Below are positions 43,948 to 52,884 of a stretch of 64,000 bases of DNA, one piece after another (the stretch's first letter is position 1; each line of letters begins with the position of its first letter). Below the pieces are notes generated by a model. It had not been told where the DNA came from. It saw only the letters and a list, made by a program, of their open reading frames with translations, and ran no database searches. The position numbers and the translations under genes were made by a program. The stretch covers positions 62,001 to 126,000 of the forward strand of contig NZ_JAKRNI010000005.1 in the NCBI RefSeq assembly GCF_022346945.1. Reading direction: 5' to 3'. This stretch comes from Microbacterium sp. ACRRU. GTDB taxonomy: Bacteria; Actinomycetota; Actinomycetes; Actinomycetales; Microbacteriaceae.

Positions 43948-44349
43948 ATGAGGGGCAAAGCAGCACTCGTCGTCGGACTCGTGGCGGGCTACGTGCTCGG
44001 CGCGCGCGCAGGCCGCGAGCGGTACGAGCAGATCAAGGCGCAGGCCGAGAAGGTCTGGGACCAGCCCGTCGTCCAGGGGCAGGTTGAGAAGGTGAAGGCC
44101 TTCGGCGTCTCCGCGCTCAAGACCGTCCCCGGTGTCGTCTGGAAGGGCGCGAAGTCCGTCACCGGTGCGGCGTCGCAGTCCGGGAGCGTCTCCGAGCGTG
44201 CAGAGCGCGCCGGTCGCGCCGCGAAGGCATCGGCGGGCGAGGTCGCCGAGGCCGTCGAGGGTTCGGTGGACGACGCCAAAGACGCCGAGAAGAGCGCGAC
44301 AACGCGCGCGCAGGCGAGCAAGAACAGCTCCACCTCGTCGGAGAGCTGA
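43948..44349 (+). CDS. YtxH-like small membrane protein
   Basis: The 133-residue protein has a glycine-rich N-terminal helix KAALVVGLVAGYVLGARAGRER that resembles YtxH proteins. An Ala/Ser/Glu-rich, probably disordered tail follows. GAGGAG precedes the ATG. It heads a three-gene block inserted between the two heme operons. Confidence 0.75.
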   Translation: MRGKAALVVGLVAGYVLGARAGRERYEQIKAQAEKVWDQPVVQGQVEKVKAFGVSALKTVPGVVWKGAKSVTGAASQSGSVSERAERAGRAAKASAGEVAEAVEGSVDDAKDAEKSATTRAQASKNSSTSSES

Positions 44350-44352
44350 CGC

Positions 44353-44763
44353 ATGACCACTCCCCGCGGTTTCCGTGATCGCGCCGACGACAGCCTGTTC
44401 ACGCTCCTCGGCGACATTCCCGAGCTCGTGCGCAACCTCGTCGTCGCCGAGATCAACGGGGCGAAGGCGTGGGCGCAGCGGACGGCCAAGGACGCCGGAA
44501 TCGGCGCGGGATGGTTCGTCGGTGCCCTGATCGTCGTGTTCTGGGCCGTCCCCGTGTTCTTCGCGTTCGTCATCGCCGGACTGTCGTCGTGGTGGCCCGT
44601 GTGGCTGTCGGCGCTGGTGGTCTTCGGCGTGATGATCGTCATCACCGCGATCCTGGCGCTTCTGGGGTACTTGCGTTTCAAGAAGCTGGCGAACCGCGAG
44701 AATCCGGGCCAGGCCATCGCACAGGACGTCCGCATCGTGAAGGAGGCTGGCGATGAGTATTGA
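44353..44763 (+). CDS. Phage-holin-family / DUF1469-like membrane protein
   Basis: The 136-residue protein has two adjacent membrane helices (about residues 50-75 and 80-105) and a leading amphipathic region DIPELVRNLVVAEINGAKA. This is the layout of the Phage_holin_3_6 (DUF1469) family. It is a chromosomal stress-envelope protein, not evidence for a prophage. It overlaps the next gene by 11 bp. Confidence 0.82.
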   Translation: MTTPRGFRDRADDSLFTLLGDIPELVRNLVVAEINGAKAWAQRTAKDAGIGAGWFVGALIVVFWAVPVFFAFVIAGLSSWWPVWLSALVVFGVMIVITAILALLGYLRFKKLANRENPGQAIAQDVRIVKEAGDEY

Positions 44764-45031
44764 GCGTCCCGTTCCCGTGCCGCGCACGGCGGTGCCCCTC
44801 GGCATCACCGACCCCGTCGAAGAAGCGCGTGCCGAGCTCAAGGCGGCATTGGCGGCGATCGAGGTGAAGGCGAACGTTCCGCGTCGCGTCAGCGAAGCGG
44901 TCGACGTGCGCGTCGCCGAGGCCCGCGAAGCCGCGCGGCGTAACCCCGGCGCCGCCGCGGCCGTGGTCGCCGGCGTCGCCGCCGCGGTCGGCCTCACGGT
45001 CTGGGCCCTGGTCCGCGCTTACGCGCGCTGA
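44753..45031 (+). CDS. DUF3618-like protein
   Basis: The 92-residue protein contains AELKAALAAIEVKANVPRRV, close to the DUF3618 motif, and a single C-terminal helix (about residues 65-85). It overlaps the holin-like gene, forming a YtxH-holin-DUF3618 envelope trio that recurs in actinobacteria. Confidence 0.8.
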   Translation: MSIERPVPVPRTAVPLGITDPVEEARAELKAALAAIEVKANVPRRVSEAVDVRVAEAREAARRNPGAAAAVVAGVAAAVGLTVWALVRAYAR

Positions 45032-45057
45032 CCCCCGCCCGCGGCATCCGTCGGTCC

Positions 45058-45077
45058 GCCGAACGCACACGTTCGGC
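45058..45077. terminator. Hairpin between convergent genes
   Basis: GCCGAACG and CGTTCGGC form a perfect 8-bp stem with a CACA loop. The hairpin is bounded by the DUF3618 and DUF4239 gene ends. It has no clear T-tract. Confidence 0.5.
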
Positions 45078-45089
45078 GCGCCCGCGGGG

Positions 45090-45878
45090 CTAGGGCTCGT
45101 TGGCGAACAGGCCGTCGAGGAGGTCCTGGAAGTAATCGGGGGTCACGGCGATCGGGCCCGCGTAGGCGTGATCGAAACCGGCGATCGCGTAGAGCAGCAA
45201 TGCCACGAAGAGGGCGAGCAGACCCGCCATCAGCAGGTGCACGCGAAGGTTGCGCACCTCGATGAGCGCGATCAGCACGGCGTTCAGCACGGCCCCCACG
45301 CTCAGGACGATCCACAGCACGCCGGGGAGTGCGAGGTGCGTGAGCGCGATGCGGTCACGCCGGTTCTCCACCAGCAGCTGGAACTGATCCAGCGACTGCT
45401 GCACGGCGAGGATTTCGGCGGGGCTCGCCGGCTGCACGCTCCCGATCGCCTGCTGCATCGCCGAGATGTTGGCATCAGTCTCCACCGGGATCTCGAGCCG
45501 CTGCTGCAAGGGCCAGTCGACGTCGATGACGTTGCGCGTGTAGCCGATGATCTGCTCCTGCAGTTCGCTCGACTGCGGCTCGGGAAGCAGGGCCGCCGTG
45601 CGGTAGAGGGATGCCAGTGACGACGACTCTTGCAGCACGATGCCGTCGACCTCGGTGAAGTTGCCGTACGCGGCGGCCGCGATGAGAGCGAGCGTCACAC
45701 CGTAGAACACCCCGTACGCGCCCACCGCGTAGCTGAGCACGCGGTCCCACTCGTCTCCCTGCGGAGCGACCTTGCTCACCCAGCGGCGGAGGAGCAGCAG
45801 GATGCCGCAGGAGCCGCCCACGACGAGCACGATGAACAGCGGCAGCCCCACCGCCATCGGGAGTTGGTACAGCCACAT
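45090..45878 (-). CDS. DUF4239-family (bestrophin-like) membrane protein
   Basis: The 262-residue protein has helices near residues 5-30, 48-70, 190-210 and 215-240 with a soluble, Gln-rich stretch between, as in DUF4239 proteins. Function is unknown; a channel role has been proposed for the family. GGAAGGG lies eight bases before the ATG at 45878. Upstream in-frame starts lack one. Confidence 0.82.
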   Translation of the reverse strand: MWLYQLPMAVGLPLFIVLVVGGSCGILLLLRRWVSKVAPQGDEWDRVLSYAVGAYGVFYGVTLALIAAAAYGNFTEVDGIVLQESSSLASLYRTAALLPEPQSSELQEQIIGYTRNVIDVDWPLQQRLEIPVETDANISAMQQAIGSVQPASPAEILAVQQSLDQFQLLVENRRDRIALTHLALPGVLWIVLSVGAVLNAVLIALIEVRNLRVHLLMAGLLALFVALLLYAIAGFDHAYAGPIAVTPDYFQDLLDGLFANEP

Positions 45879-45960
45879 CGGGCACACCCTTCCGAGCGGC
45901 ATCCCCCGATGCCGTCGACGCACATTACCAAGGCCGCCCCGCGGCCCCGGGCGTCCGGTC

Positions 45961-46020
45961 GCCGCCGTGCGCATCGGATCGCCGCCGCGCGCAGCGGAGC
46001 GCCGCCGCGCGCAGCGGAGC
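45961..46020. repeat. Three tandem 20-bp repeats
   Basis: The unit GCCGCCGCGCGCAGCGGAGC is present twice exactly (45981-46000, 46001-46020) and once with three changes (45961-45980). It lies in the divergent gap upstream of chdC. Confidence 0.85.
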
Positions 46021-46089
46021 GCTCTTCACCCGCGTCGCCGGGTGCTCCACCGCCGAGTCAACGGGTTTGGCCGCCCGCGCCCGCAGCGC

Positions 46090-46095
46090 GAGACT
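46090..46095 (+). promoter_or_regulatory. -10-like element for leaderless chdC transcript
   Basis: GAGACT lies six bases before the chdC ATG. It matches only the A and final T of the usual hexamer. Confidence 0.4.
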
Positions 46096-46101
46096 TGACC
46101 C

Positions 46102-46773
46102 ATGGCTCAGGACGACTCCTCCTCCGTGTACACGCTGTGGGCGGTGCTCCGCCGCGATCCCGAGAATCCCGTGACCGCCGCCGACGCCACCGAGCTGGCC
46201 GACCTCACCGCCCTGATCGAGGCGGACGGCGTCACGATCCGCGGGTTCTACGACGTCAGCGGCCTCCGTGCCGACGCCGACCTCATGGTGTGGATGTACG
46301 GCGAAGACCCCCAGGCGCTGCAGCGCGACCTGCGACGCCTGCGCCGCACCGAGCTGTTGAAGAACCTCCTGCCCACGTGGAACGCGATGGGGGTGCACCG
46401 CGACGCGGAGTTCAACCGCTCGCACGTGCCCGGCTTCCTCCGCGGCATCGACGCGAAGGACTGGCTCTGCCTGTACCCGTTCGTCCGCAGCTACGAGTGG
46501 TACCTGCTGCCCGAGGCGGAGCGCCGCGAGATGCTCATCGAGCACGGCAAGAAGGGCTCGCAGTACACCGGCGTGATCGCCAACACCGTGGCATCCTTCG
46601 CGCTCGGCGACTACGAGTGGCTGCTGCCGATGGAGTCCGACGACCTGACCGACCTCGTCGACATGATGCGCGACCTCCGCTACACCGAGGCCCGCCGTCA
46701 TGTCCGTGAAGAGGTGCCCTTCTACACCGGGCGTCGCGTCACTCTCGACGAGATTCCCGAGATCCTCCAGTGA
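46102..46773 (+). CDS. chdC: Coproheme decarboxylase ChdC (HemQ)
   Basis: This 223-residue chlorite-dismutase-fold protein removes two propionate carboxyls from coproheme to make heme b. The heme-binding ARRHVREEVPFYTGRR block (about residues 195-210) gives the axial His, and YPFVRSYEWYLLPEAER carries the catalytic Tyr region. Presence of ChdC marks the coproporphyrin-dependent pathway. Its stop overlaps the hemC GTG. Confidence 0.95.
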   Translation: MAQDDSSSVYTLWAVLRRDPENPVTAADATELADLTALIEADGVTIRGFYDVSGLRADADLMVWMYGEDPQALQRDLRRLRRTELLKNLLPTWNAMGVHRDAEFNRSHVPGFLRGIDAKDWLCLYPFVRSYEWYLLPEAERREMLIEHGKKGSQYTGVIANTVASFALGDYEWLLPMESDDLTDLVDMMRDLRYTEARRHVREEVPFYTGRRVTLDEIPEILQ

Positions 46774-47768
46774 ACGCCGCCCTGCGCCTGGGGACGCGGC
46801 GCAGCGCGCTGGCGATGGCGCAGTCGCAGATGGTCGCCGACGCGGTGGCCGAGGCATCCGGTCGTGCCGTCGAGCTCGTTCCCATCGTGTCCGAGGGCGA
46901 TGTCAACCGCGCTTCGCTGTCGCAGCTGGGGGGACGCGGCGTGTTCGCCAACGGTCTGCGCGAGGCGCTCGCGGCGGACCGCTGCGACTTTCTCGTGCAC
47001 TCGCTCAAAGACCTTCCGACGCTGCAGCCCGACGGTCTCGTCATCGCCGCGACCCCGCCGCGCGAGGACGCCCGCGATGTCGTCGTGACGCGCGACGGCA
47101 CCGCCCTGTCGGCGCTGCCCGCCGGGGCCAAGGTCGGTACCGGATCGCCGCGCCGCATCGCGCAGGCCCTGCGGCACAACCCGGGGGTCGACATCCACGA
47201 CATCCGCGGCAACGTCGATTCCCGACTCGCGCGCGTGCGCGACGGAGAGCTGGATGCCGTCATCCTCGCCGCCGCGGGCATCGCCCGTCTCGGGGGCGAC
47301 CTGGGCCGGCTGTCGGCCGAGTACCTCGGACTCGCGGAGTGGCCGACCGCGCCCGGCCAGGGGTCGCTCGCGGTCGAGACGCGCGCCGACATCGCACCCG
47401 AGATCCTCGCCGCGCTCGCCGCGCTCGACGACACCGCGACGCGCGTGGAGATCACCGCCGAACGCACCATCCTCTCCGTCCTGGATGCCGGATGCCACGC
47501 GCCCGTCGCCACACACGCGTCGCTGACCGACGGCGACCTGCGCCTGCGGGCCATCGTCTACGCCCTCGACGGCTCGCATCGGATCGGTATCGATCGGACC
47601 GTGCGCCTGGAGCCGGGGTATGGTGGGGAACCTGGCAGTGGCAATGGTGCGAATGCTGCCGACGACGGGGGACCCATCGCGCGAGCCTCGCGCGCGGGCC
47701 AAGAAGCCGCGCGTCGGTTGCTCGAACGCGGGGCGGCCGACCTGGTACCACGAGAGTCGACCACATGA
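46770..47768 (+). CDS. hemC: Porphobilinogen deaminase
   Basis: The 332-residue protein makes hydroxymethylbilane. The dipyrromethane cofactor cysteine lies in LDAGCHAPVATHA (about residue 238), and VGTGSPRRIAQAL plus DIRGNVDSRLARVR are intact substrate-binding loops. The start GTG and stop TGA overlap both neighbours. A Gly/Asn-rich insertion (about 290-305) precedes the final helix. Confidence 0.96.
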   Translation: MNAALRLGTRRSALAMAQSQMVADAVAEASGRAVELVPIVSEGDVNRASLSQLGGRGVFANGLREALAADRCDFLVHSLKDLPTLQPDGLVIAATPPREDARDVVVTRDGTALSALPAGAKVGTGSPRRIAQALRHNPGVDIHDIRGNVDSRLARVRDGELDAVILAAAGIARLGGDLGRLSAEYLGLAEWPTAPGQGSLAVETRADIAPEILAALAALDDTATRVEITAERTILSVLDAGCHAPVATHASLTDGDLRLRAIVYALDGSHRIGIDRTVRLEPGYGGEPGSGNGANAADDGGPIARASRAGQEAARRLLERGAADLVPRESTT

Positions 47769-48568
47769 ATGAAGGCCATCGGCACACGCCGACCCCAGAC
47801 AAGCCGCTCGCCGGCCGGCGCGTCCTCGTGCCCCGCGGCGGTCCGTGGGGTGACGGTGTCGCCGCCAGCCTTCGCCAGCGCGGAGCCGTTCCGGTCATCG
47901 CGCCACTGATCAACTTCGCGCCGACGAACGATCAGGCGACCCTCGAGCAGGCGCTGAGCGACCTCGCCGACGGGGCGTTCGACTGGCTCACGCTGACCAG
48001 TGCGACGACGGTCGACGTCCTTTACGCCTACCGCGCCGTGATCCCGGCCAGCACCAAGGTCGCCGCCGTCGGCGAGACCACCGCCGCGGCCATGCAGGCC
48101 GTGGGCTACCGCGTCGACCTCGTTCCCGACCGCGACAACTCGGCGCAGGGCATGGCCGAGCAGATGATCGCGCTCGAGACCGAGCCGCGCAGCGTGCTGA
48201 CGCTCCGCAGCGAGATTGCCAAACCCGTGCTCACGCGCCTGCTGATCGAGGCCGGCCACCACGTCCGCAGCGTCGTGGCCTACCGCACGGTCGGTGTCCC
48301 CGTGACCGAGAAGATCGCCACCGACGTCCACTCCGGCCGCATCAACGCGATCCTCGTCACGAGCGGTTCGGTGGCCGAGCAGGTCGTCGAGCAGTTCCCC
48401 GACATCCCGGCATCCACCGTCATCGCCGCCATCGGACCGCGCACCGCGAAGGATGCCAAGCGCGCGGGCCTCGCCGTCGACGTCGTCGCCGAGCGGCAGA
48501 CGGTCGAGTCGTTGGTCGACGCCGTCGCCCGCTTCACCCTCCCCCCGGAGTCCGAGACCCCCGCATGA
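47765..48568 (+). CDS. hemD: Uroporphyrinogen-III synthase
   Basis: The 267-residue, poorly conserved two-domain enzyme is identified by [14 protein letters not shown], by [20 protein letters not shown] and by its position between hemC and hemB. It closes and inverts ring D of hydroxymethylbilane. ATGA overlaps join it to hemC and hemB. Confidence 0.92.
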   Translation: MNEGHRHTPTPDKPLAGRRVLVPRGGPWGDGVAASLRQRGAVPVIAPLINFAPTNDQATLEQALSDLADGAFDWLTLTSATTVDVLYAYRAVIPASTKVAAVGETTAAAMQAVGYRVDLVPDRDNSAQGMAEQMIALETEPRSVLTLRSEIAKPVLTRLLIEAGHHVRSVVAYRTVGVPVTEKIATDVHSGRINAILVTSGSVAEQVVEQFPDIPASTVIAAIGPRTAKDAKRAGLAVDVVAERQTVESLVDAVARFTLPPESETPA

Positions 48569-49548
48569 GCTTTCCCGAGTACCGCCCGCGGCGTCTGCGC
48601 CGCACCCCCGCCATCCGTCGTCTCGCGCGTGAGACGCACCTCGTGCCGTCGCAGCTCGTGCTGCCCCTCTTCGTGCGGGAGGGCATCTCGGAGCAGGTTC
48701 CGGTGACCTCGATGCCCGGTGTCGTGCAGCACTCCCTCGACACCCTGCGCCGCACCGTCGCCGAGGCCGCGGCGGCCCGGATCGGCGGCGTCATGCTCTT
48801 CGGTGTGCCCGCCGAGCGCGACGCGGTGGGATCCGGCGCCGATGACCCGAACGGCATCCTGAATCTCGCGACCGAGGCGGTCGTGTCCGAGGTGGGCGAC
48901 GCGCTCGTCGTGCAGACCGACCTGTGCCTCGACGAGTTCACCGACCACGGCCACTGCGGCGTGCTCCGCGCGGACGGCGCGGTCGACAACGACGCGACGC
49001 TCGAGCGGTACACCGCCATGGGGCTCGCCCAGGCCCGGGCGGGGTCGGCGATGCTCGGACTGTCGGGGATGATGGACGGCCAGGTGGGCGCGGTGCGCGA
49101 GGCGCTGGATGCCGAGGGGTTCACCGACACCCTGCTCCTGGCGTACTCGGCGAAGTACGCGGGAGCGTTCTACGGTCCGTTCCGCGAGGCCGTGGACTCG
49201 CAGCTGAAGGGCGACCGCCGCTCGTACCAGCTCGACCCCGGCAACGGCCGGGAGGGCGTGCGCGAGGCGCTGCTCGACGTCGAGGAGGGCGCCGACGTCG
49301 TGATGGTCAAGCCGGCGCTGCCGTACCTCGACGTCCTCGCCGACGTGAAGGCGTCGGTCGACGTGCCGGTGTGGGCCTACCAGGTGTCGGGCGAGTACGC
49401 GATGGTCGAGGCCGCCGCGGCGCACGGCTGGATCGACCGCCGCGGCGCGATCCTCGAGAGCCTGCTCGGCATCCGTCGCGCCGGTGCCGATGCGATCTTG
49501 ACCTACTGGGCCCTCGAGGCCGCGCACTGGCTGCGCGCCGACCTGTAA
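48565..49548 (+). CDS. hemB: Delta-aminolevulinic acid dehydratase (porphobilinogen synthase)
   Basis: The 327-residue barrel enzyme has active-site lysines in [18 protein letters not shown] (about residue 198) and [13 protein letters not shown] (about 250). The metal loop reads [16 protein letters not shown] and so keeps Cys and Asp but not the full zinc triple-cysteine set, suggesting Mg-type regulation. The start overlaps hemD. Confidence 0.96.
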   Translation: MSFPEYRPRRLRRTPAIRRLARETHLVPSQLVLPLFVREGISEQVPVTSMPGVVQHSLDTLRRTVAEAAAARIGGVMLFGVPAERDAVGSGADDPNGILNLATEAVVSEVGDALVVQTDLCLDEFTDHGHCGVLRADGAVDNDATLERYTAMGLAQARAGSAMLGLSGMMDGQVGAVREALDAEGFTDTLLLAYSAKYAGAFYGPFREAVDSQLKGDRRSYQLDPGNGREGVREALLDVEEGADVVMVKPALPYLDVLADVKASVDVPVWAYQVSGEYAMVEAAAAHGWIDRRGAILESLLGIRRAGADAILTYWALEAAHWLRADL

Positions 49549-49555
49549 CGCGCGC

Positions 49556-49611
49556 GAGTCGCCAGGATTTGTCGCTTCGCTAACCGCGGAAGCGACAAAT
49601 CTTGGCGACTC
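49556..49611. repeat. Long intergenic near-palindrome between hemB and hemL
   Basis: The arms are 49556-49578 and 49589-49611; the first begins GAGTCGCCAGGATTTG and the second ends CTTGGCGACTC. They match at 22 of 23 positions with a 10-base loop. It starts 8 bases after the hemB stop and ends 17 bases before the hemL -10. Confidence 0.8.
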
Positions 49612-49627
49612 ACGCCCGTGCGCACGG

Positions 49628-49633
49628 GAGAAT
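49628..49633 (+). promoter_or_regulatory. -10-like element for leaderless hemL transcript
   Basis: GAGAAT is six bases from the hemL ATG. Together with the hairpin upstream it suggests hemL is transcribed separately from hemB. Confidence 0.45.
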
Positions 49634-49639
49634 TGACAC

Positions 49640-50980
49640 ATGACAGACCTCAACGATCAGTGGTTCGCGCGCGCCAAGGACGTCATCCCGGGCGGGGTGA
49701 ACTCGCCGGTGCGGGCGTACGGATCCGTCGGCGGGACGCCGCGGTTCGTGCAGTCCGCCGCGGGCGCCCGGATCACGGATGCCACGGGTCGGGAGTACGT
49801 CGACCTCGTCGCCTCGTGGGGTCCGGCTCTCCTCGGGCACGCGCATCCTGAGGTGGTCGGGGCCGTGCAGTCGGCGGCATCCCGGGGTCTGTCCTTCGGC
49901 GCTCCGACGGGGGCCGAAGTGGAGCTCGCCGACCTGATCGCGAACCGCGTGCGGGTCGGCGACCTGGCGCCGGTCGAGAAGGTGCGTCTGGTCTCGACGG
50001 GCACCGAGGCGACGATGACCGCGATCCGCTTGGCACGCGGGGTCACCGGCCGCGATCTGCTGATCAAGTTCGCCGGTCACTACCACGGGCACTCCGACGG
50101 TCTGCTCGCCGCCGCCGGTTCGGGCGTCGCGACGCTCGCGCTCCCCGGTTCCGCGGGGGTGCCGGCGCCGATCGCCGCGCAGACGCTCGTGCTGCCGTAC
50201 AACGACGTGGATGCCGTGCGCGAGGCGTTCGCGGTGCACGGCGAGAACATCGCCGCGATCATCGTCGAGGCGGCATCCGCGAACATGGGTGTCGTCCCGC
50301 CGCTGCCCGGCTTCAACGCCGCGCTCGCCGACATCGCGCACAGTCACGGTGCGCTGCTGATCATGGACGAGGTGCTCACCGGCTTCCGCGTGCACCCGGC
50401 CGGCTTCTGGGGGCTGCAGGCGTCGCAGGGTGAGACGTACCTCCCCGACATCCTCACTTTCGGCAAGGTCGTCGGCGGAGGGATGCCGCTGGCCGCCCTC
50501 GGCGGCCGCGCCGACGTCATGGACCAGCTCGCCCCGCTCGGCCCCGTGTACCAGGCCGGCACCCTGTCGGGGAATCCGCTGTCTGTCGCCGCGGGCCTGG
50601 CGACCCTGCGCCTGGCGACACCGGAGGTGTACGCCGCGGTCGACGCCTCGGCCGCCCGCATCGCCGACGCCCTCGACGCGGCGCTCACTGCCGAGGGCGT
50701 GGTGCACACGGTCCCGCGCGCGGGGTCGCTGTTCGGTGTCGCGTTCCTGCCCGAGGTGCCCCGCGACTACGCCACGGCGCTCACGCAGCAGTCGTGGCGG
50801 TACGCCCCCTTCTTCCACGCGATGCTGGATGCCGGCATCTCGCTGCCCCCGAGCGTGTTCGAGGCGTGGTTCCTCACCGCCGCCCACGACGACCTGGCTC
50901 TCGAGCGGATCATCGACGCACTGCCCGGCGCCGCGAAGGCCGCGGCGGGCGCAGCGGATCCGACGCTGCTCGCGCAGTAA
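49640..50980 (+). CDS. hemL: Glutamate-1-semialdehyde 2,1-aminomutase
   Basis: The 446-residue PLP enzyme forms 5-aminolevulinate. The PLP lysine lies in [18 protein letters not shown] (about residue 277), [12 protein letters not shown] holds the cofactor Asp (about 238), and [16 protein letters not shown] is the substrate-amine segment (about 118). With HemA it gives the C5 route. It has its own leaderless promoter. Confidence 0.96.
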   Translation: MTDLNDQWFARAKDVIPGGVNSPVRAYGSVGGTPRFVQSAAGARITDATGREYVDLVASWGPALLGHAHPEVVGAVQSAASRGLSFGAPTGAEVELADLIANRVRVGDLAPVEKVRLVSTGTEATMTAIRLARGVTGRDLLIKFAGHYHGHSDGLLAAAGSGVATLALPGSAGVPAPIAAQTLVLPYNDVDAVREAFAVHGENIAAIIVEAASANMGVVPPLPGFNAALADIAHSHGALLIMDEVLTGFRVHPAGFWGLQASQGETYLPDILTFGKVVGGGMPLAALGGRADVMDQLAPLGPVYQAGTLSGNPLSVAAGLATLRLATPEVYAAVDASAARIADALDAALTAEGVVHTVPRAGSLFGVAFLPEVPRDYATALTQQSWRYAPFFHAMLDAGISLPPSVFEAWFLTAAHDDLALERIIDALPGAAKAAAGAADPTLLAQ

Positions 50981-51000
50981 CCGGCCCGTGCGCGCCCGTC

Positions 51001-51065
51001 CATAAACGCCATCCACGCGCATAAACGGCGTGTGCACGTGTTTCCGCGCGCCGATCGCGTTTATG
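51001..51065. repeat. Intergenic repeat of CATAAACG words after hemL
   Basis: CATAAACGC (51001-51009) and GCGTTTATG (51057-51065) are exact inverse complements. A second direct GCATAAACGG lies inside the loop at about 51019-51028. It separates hemL from cofD. Confidence 0.6.
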
Positions 51066-51110
51066 CCCGTGGGCCCGCGGCCCCGTCAGCGCGGGTGGAA
51101 GACTGGACGG

Positions 51111-52076
51111 ATGCCAAACCCTCAGACCCGCGTCGTCGTGCTCGCCGGCGGTGTCGGCGGATCGAAGTTCACCCTCGGTGTCCGTGCCGCCCTGCGGCGG
51201 CTCGGGGCGCCCGAGGCGACCGTCGTGGTCAACACCGGCGACGACCTGTGGCTCTCGGGCGTGCGGCTGCAGCCCGACGTCGACTCGATCACCTACGCCC
51301 TCGCCGGGGTCAACGACACCGTGCGCGGGTGGGGCCGCGCGGGCGACACCGAGCGCGTGAACGAGGAACTGCAGGCGTGGGGTGCGGGCTGGCCGTGGTT
51401 CACGCTCGGCGACCTCGACCTCGGCACCCACCTCGCGCGCACGGGGTGGCTGCGCGAGGGCCTCACTCCGACCGAGGTCCTCGGTCGGATGGCGGAGCGC
51501 TGGCCGCTTGGCATCCGGCTGCTCCCGATGACCGACAGCGAAGTCGACACGCACGTGCACGTCGAGGACGGACGGCGTCTGCATTTCCAGGAGTGGTGGA
51601 CCCGTTACCGAGCCGCCCTGGTCCCGACGCGGTTCGAGAACCCCGGGATCCTGGATGCCACGCCCGCCCCCGGCGTCGTCGAGGCGATCGCGCGGGCCGA
51701 CGTGGTGCTGCTCGCCCCGTCGAACCCGGTCGTCTCGATCGGTCCGATCCTTGCGGTTCCCGGCGTCCGGGCGGCGCTGCGGTCGACGGCGGCGCGGGTG
51801 GTCGGTGTGTCGCCGATCATCGGGGGGCGGGTCGTCCGCGGCATGGCCGATGTGTGCCTGACGGCGATCGGGGTCGAGACCTCGGCCGCCGCCGTCGCCC
51901 GGCACTACGGCGCGCGATCGGCCGACGGCGTGCTCGACGCGTGGTTGCTCGCGGAGGAGGATGCCGCTGCGGCATCCGAGGTGCAGGCGGCGGGAATCCG
52001 TGCGGTCGTCGCGCCGCTGTGGATGCGCGACGAGGACGCGTCGGCGGCGATCGCTGAGGCGGCGCTGGGGGCGTAG
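51111..52076 (+). CDS. cofD: 2-phospho-L-lactate transferase
   Basis: The 321-residue enzyme of F420 synthesis joins the lactyl (or phosphoenolpyruvyl) phosphate group to FO. The N-terminal AGGVGGSKFTLG (about residue 12), NTGDDLWLSGVRLQPDVD and LAPSNPVVSIGPIL blocks are signatures. AAGACT six bases upstream is a weak -10. Upstream in-frame starts are rejected because they run through the palindrome. Confidence 0.95.
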   Translation: MPNPQTRVVVLAGGVGGSKFTLGVRAALRRLGAPEATVVVNTGDDLWLSGVRLQPDVDSITYALAGVNDTVRGWGRAGDTERVNEELQAWGAGWPWFTLGDLDLGTHLARTGWLREGLTPTEVLGRMAERWPLGIRLLPMTDSEVDTHVHVEDGRRLHFQEWWTRYRAALVPTRFENPGILDATPAPGVVEAIARADVVLLAPSNPVVSIGPILAVPGVRAALRSTAARVVGVSPIIGGRVVRGMADVCLTAIGVETSAAAVARHYGARSADGVLDAWLLAEEDAAAASEVQAAGIRAVVAPLWMRDEDASAAIAEAALGA

Positions 52077-52077
52077 G

Positions 52078-52716
52078 TCAGGCCGCCGCAGCCGCCAGCA
52101 CCGCCGCGGTCCGCGGCCCCACGCCGAGGGCTACGGCCTCGGCGAGCTGCGCGGCGGTGTCGACGTCGCGCCGCAACGTCGACCCCCGTGACACCGCGAG
52201 GTCGGTGCACCCCAGGAGACGGTGGCGGGCCGCGGAGTCGGCGCCGAAGGCCGACACCCACACCGCGCCTGGTCGGGCGGTGACGAGGGTGGAGCCGGTG
52301 CCTTCGGCATCCGGGACGAGGCCCCGTTCGACCTGACCGGCCAGTTCGAGCGCGGCGTCGAGGTCGTGGGGCGTCAGGGCCGGGACGTCCCCCAGCAGCG
52401 CCGCCCGGGGCGCCCCCTGCCCGGCAGATACCGTGCCGAGCGCGATCGCGGCATCCAGGCCCCGGACGTCGCCCTCCGCGATCACGTCGACCGCCGGCCA
52501 CTGTGACACCAGGGCCGACACCTCGGCGTCGTCGGTCACGACGAGCACGTGCGAGACGCGGGGGGTGGCCGCGGCGGCCGCGATCGTATCGAGCGCAATG
52601 GCGCGGGCGAGGGCCTCGCGGTCGGTGCCCGCGGCGGTCAGCCGCGTCTTGCCGAGCGCGGCGGGCTTCACCGGCACGACGACGGTCCAGCCGTCGCGGA
52701 TCTCAGAAGTGCTCAT
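52078..52716 (-). CDS. cofC: 2-phospho-L-lactate guanylyltransferase (CofC/FbiD)
   Basis: The nucleotidyltransferase-fold enzyme supplies the GDP-activated phosphate for CofD. PVKPAALGKTRL (about residue 18) is the signature; LLGDVPALTPHDL carries the conserved Asp. Cofactor and lactate or PEP specificity cannot be told. It converges with cofD, with one base between the stops. The start is uncertain: ATG 52716, 52725 and 52746 are all in frame; 52716 gives the usual family N-terminus (212 residues). Confidence 0.88.
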   Translation of the reverse strand: MSTSEIRDGWTVVVPVKPAALGKTRLTAAGTDREALARAIALDTIAAAAATPRVSHVLVVTDDAEVSALVSQWPAVDVIAEGDVRGLDAAIALGTVSAGQGAPRAALLGDVPALTPHDLDAALELAGQVERGLVPDAEGTGSTLVTARPGAVWVSAFGADSAARHRLLGCTDLAVSRGSTLRRDVDTAAQLAEAVALGVGPRTAAVLAAAAA

Positions 52717-52804
52717 CGCCTCCATTGTGTGCCGGACTCCGGACATTTCCGGCTGGGGGTAGCGGTGCGCCCGTGAATCGTGCTGCGGCGGCGGCTCTGG
52801 CGAG

Positions 52805-52884
52805 GCGAGATGACCCGCGATCGCCGAGATGACGGACCATTCGTGCGAATCAGGGGGCCGCTCGCGAATCGCGGGTCATCTCGC
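52805..52884. repeat. Intergenic palindrome reaching into the FGD gene end
   Basis: GCGAGATGACCCGCGAT (52805-52821) and ATCGCGGGTCATCTCGC (52868-52884) are exact inverse complements. The 46-base loop holds a third copy, GCCGAGATGAC. The right arm encodes part of the C-terminus of the FGD-like protein. Confidence 0.75.

Noticed and set aside
44353..44763. Prophage holin
   Set aside because: The protein belongs to the chromosomal DUF1469 family and lies in a conserved small envelope trio; no phage gene is near.
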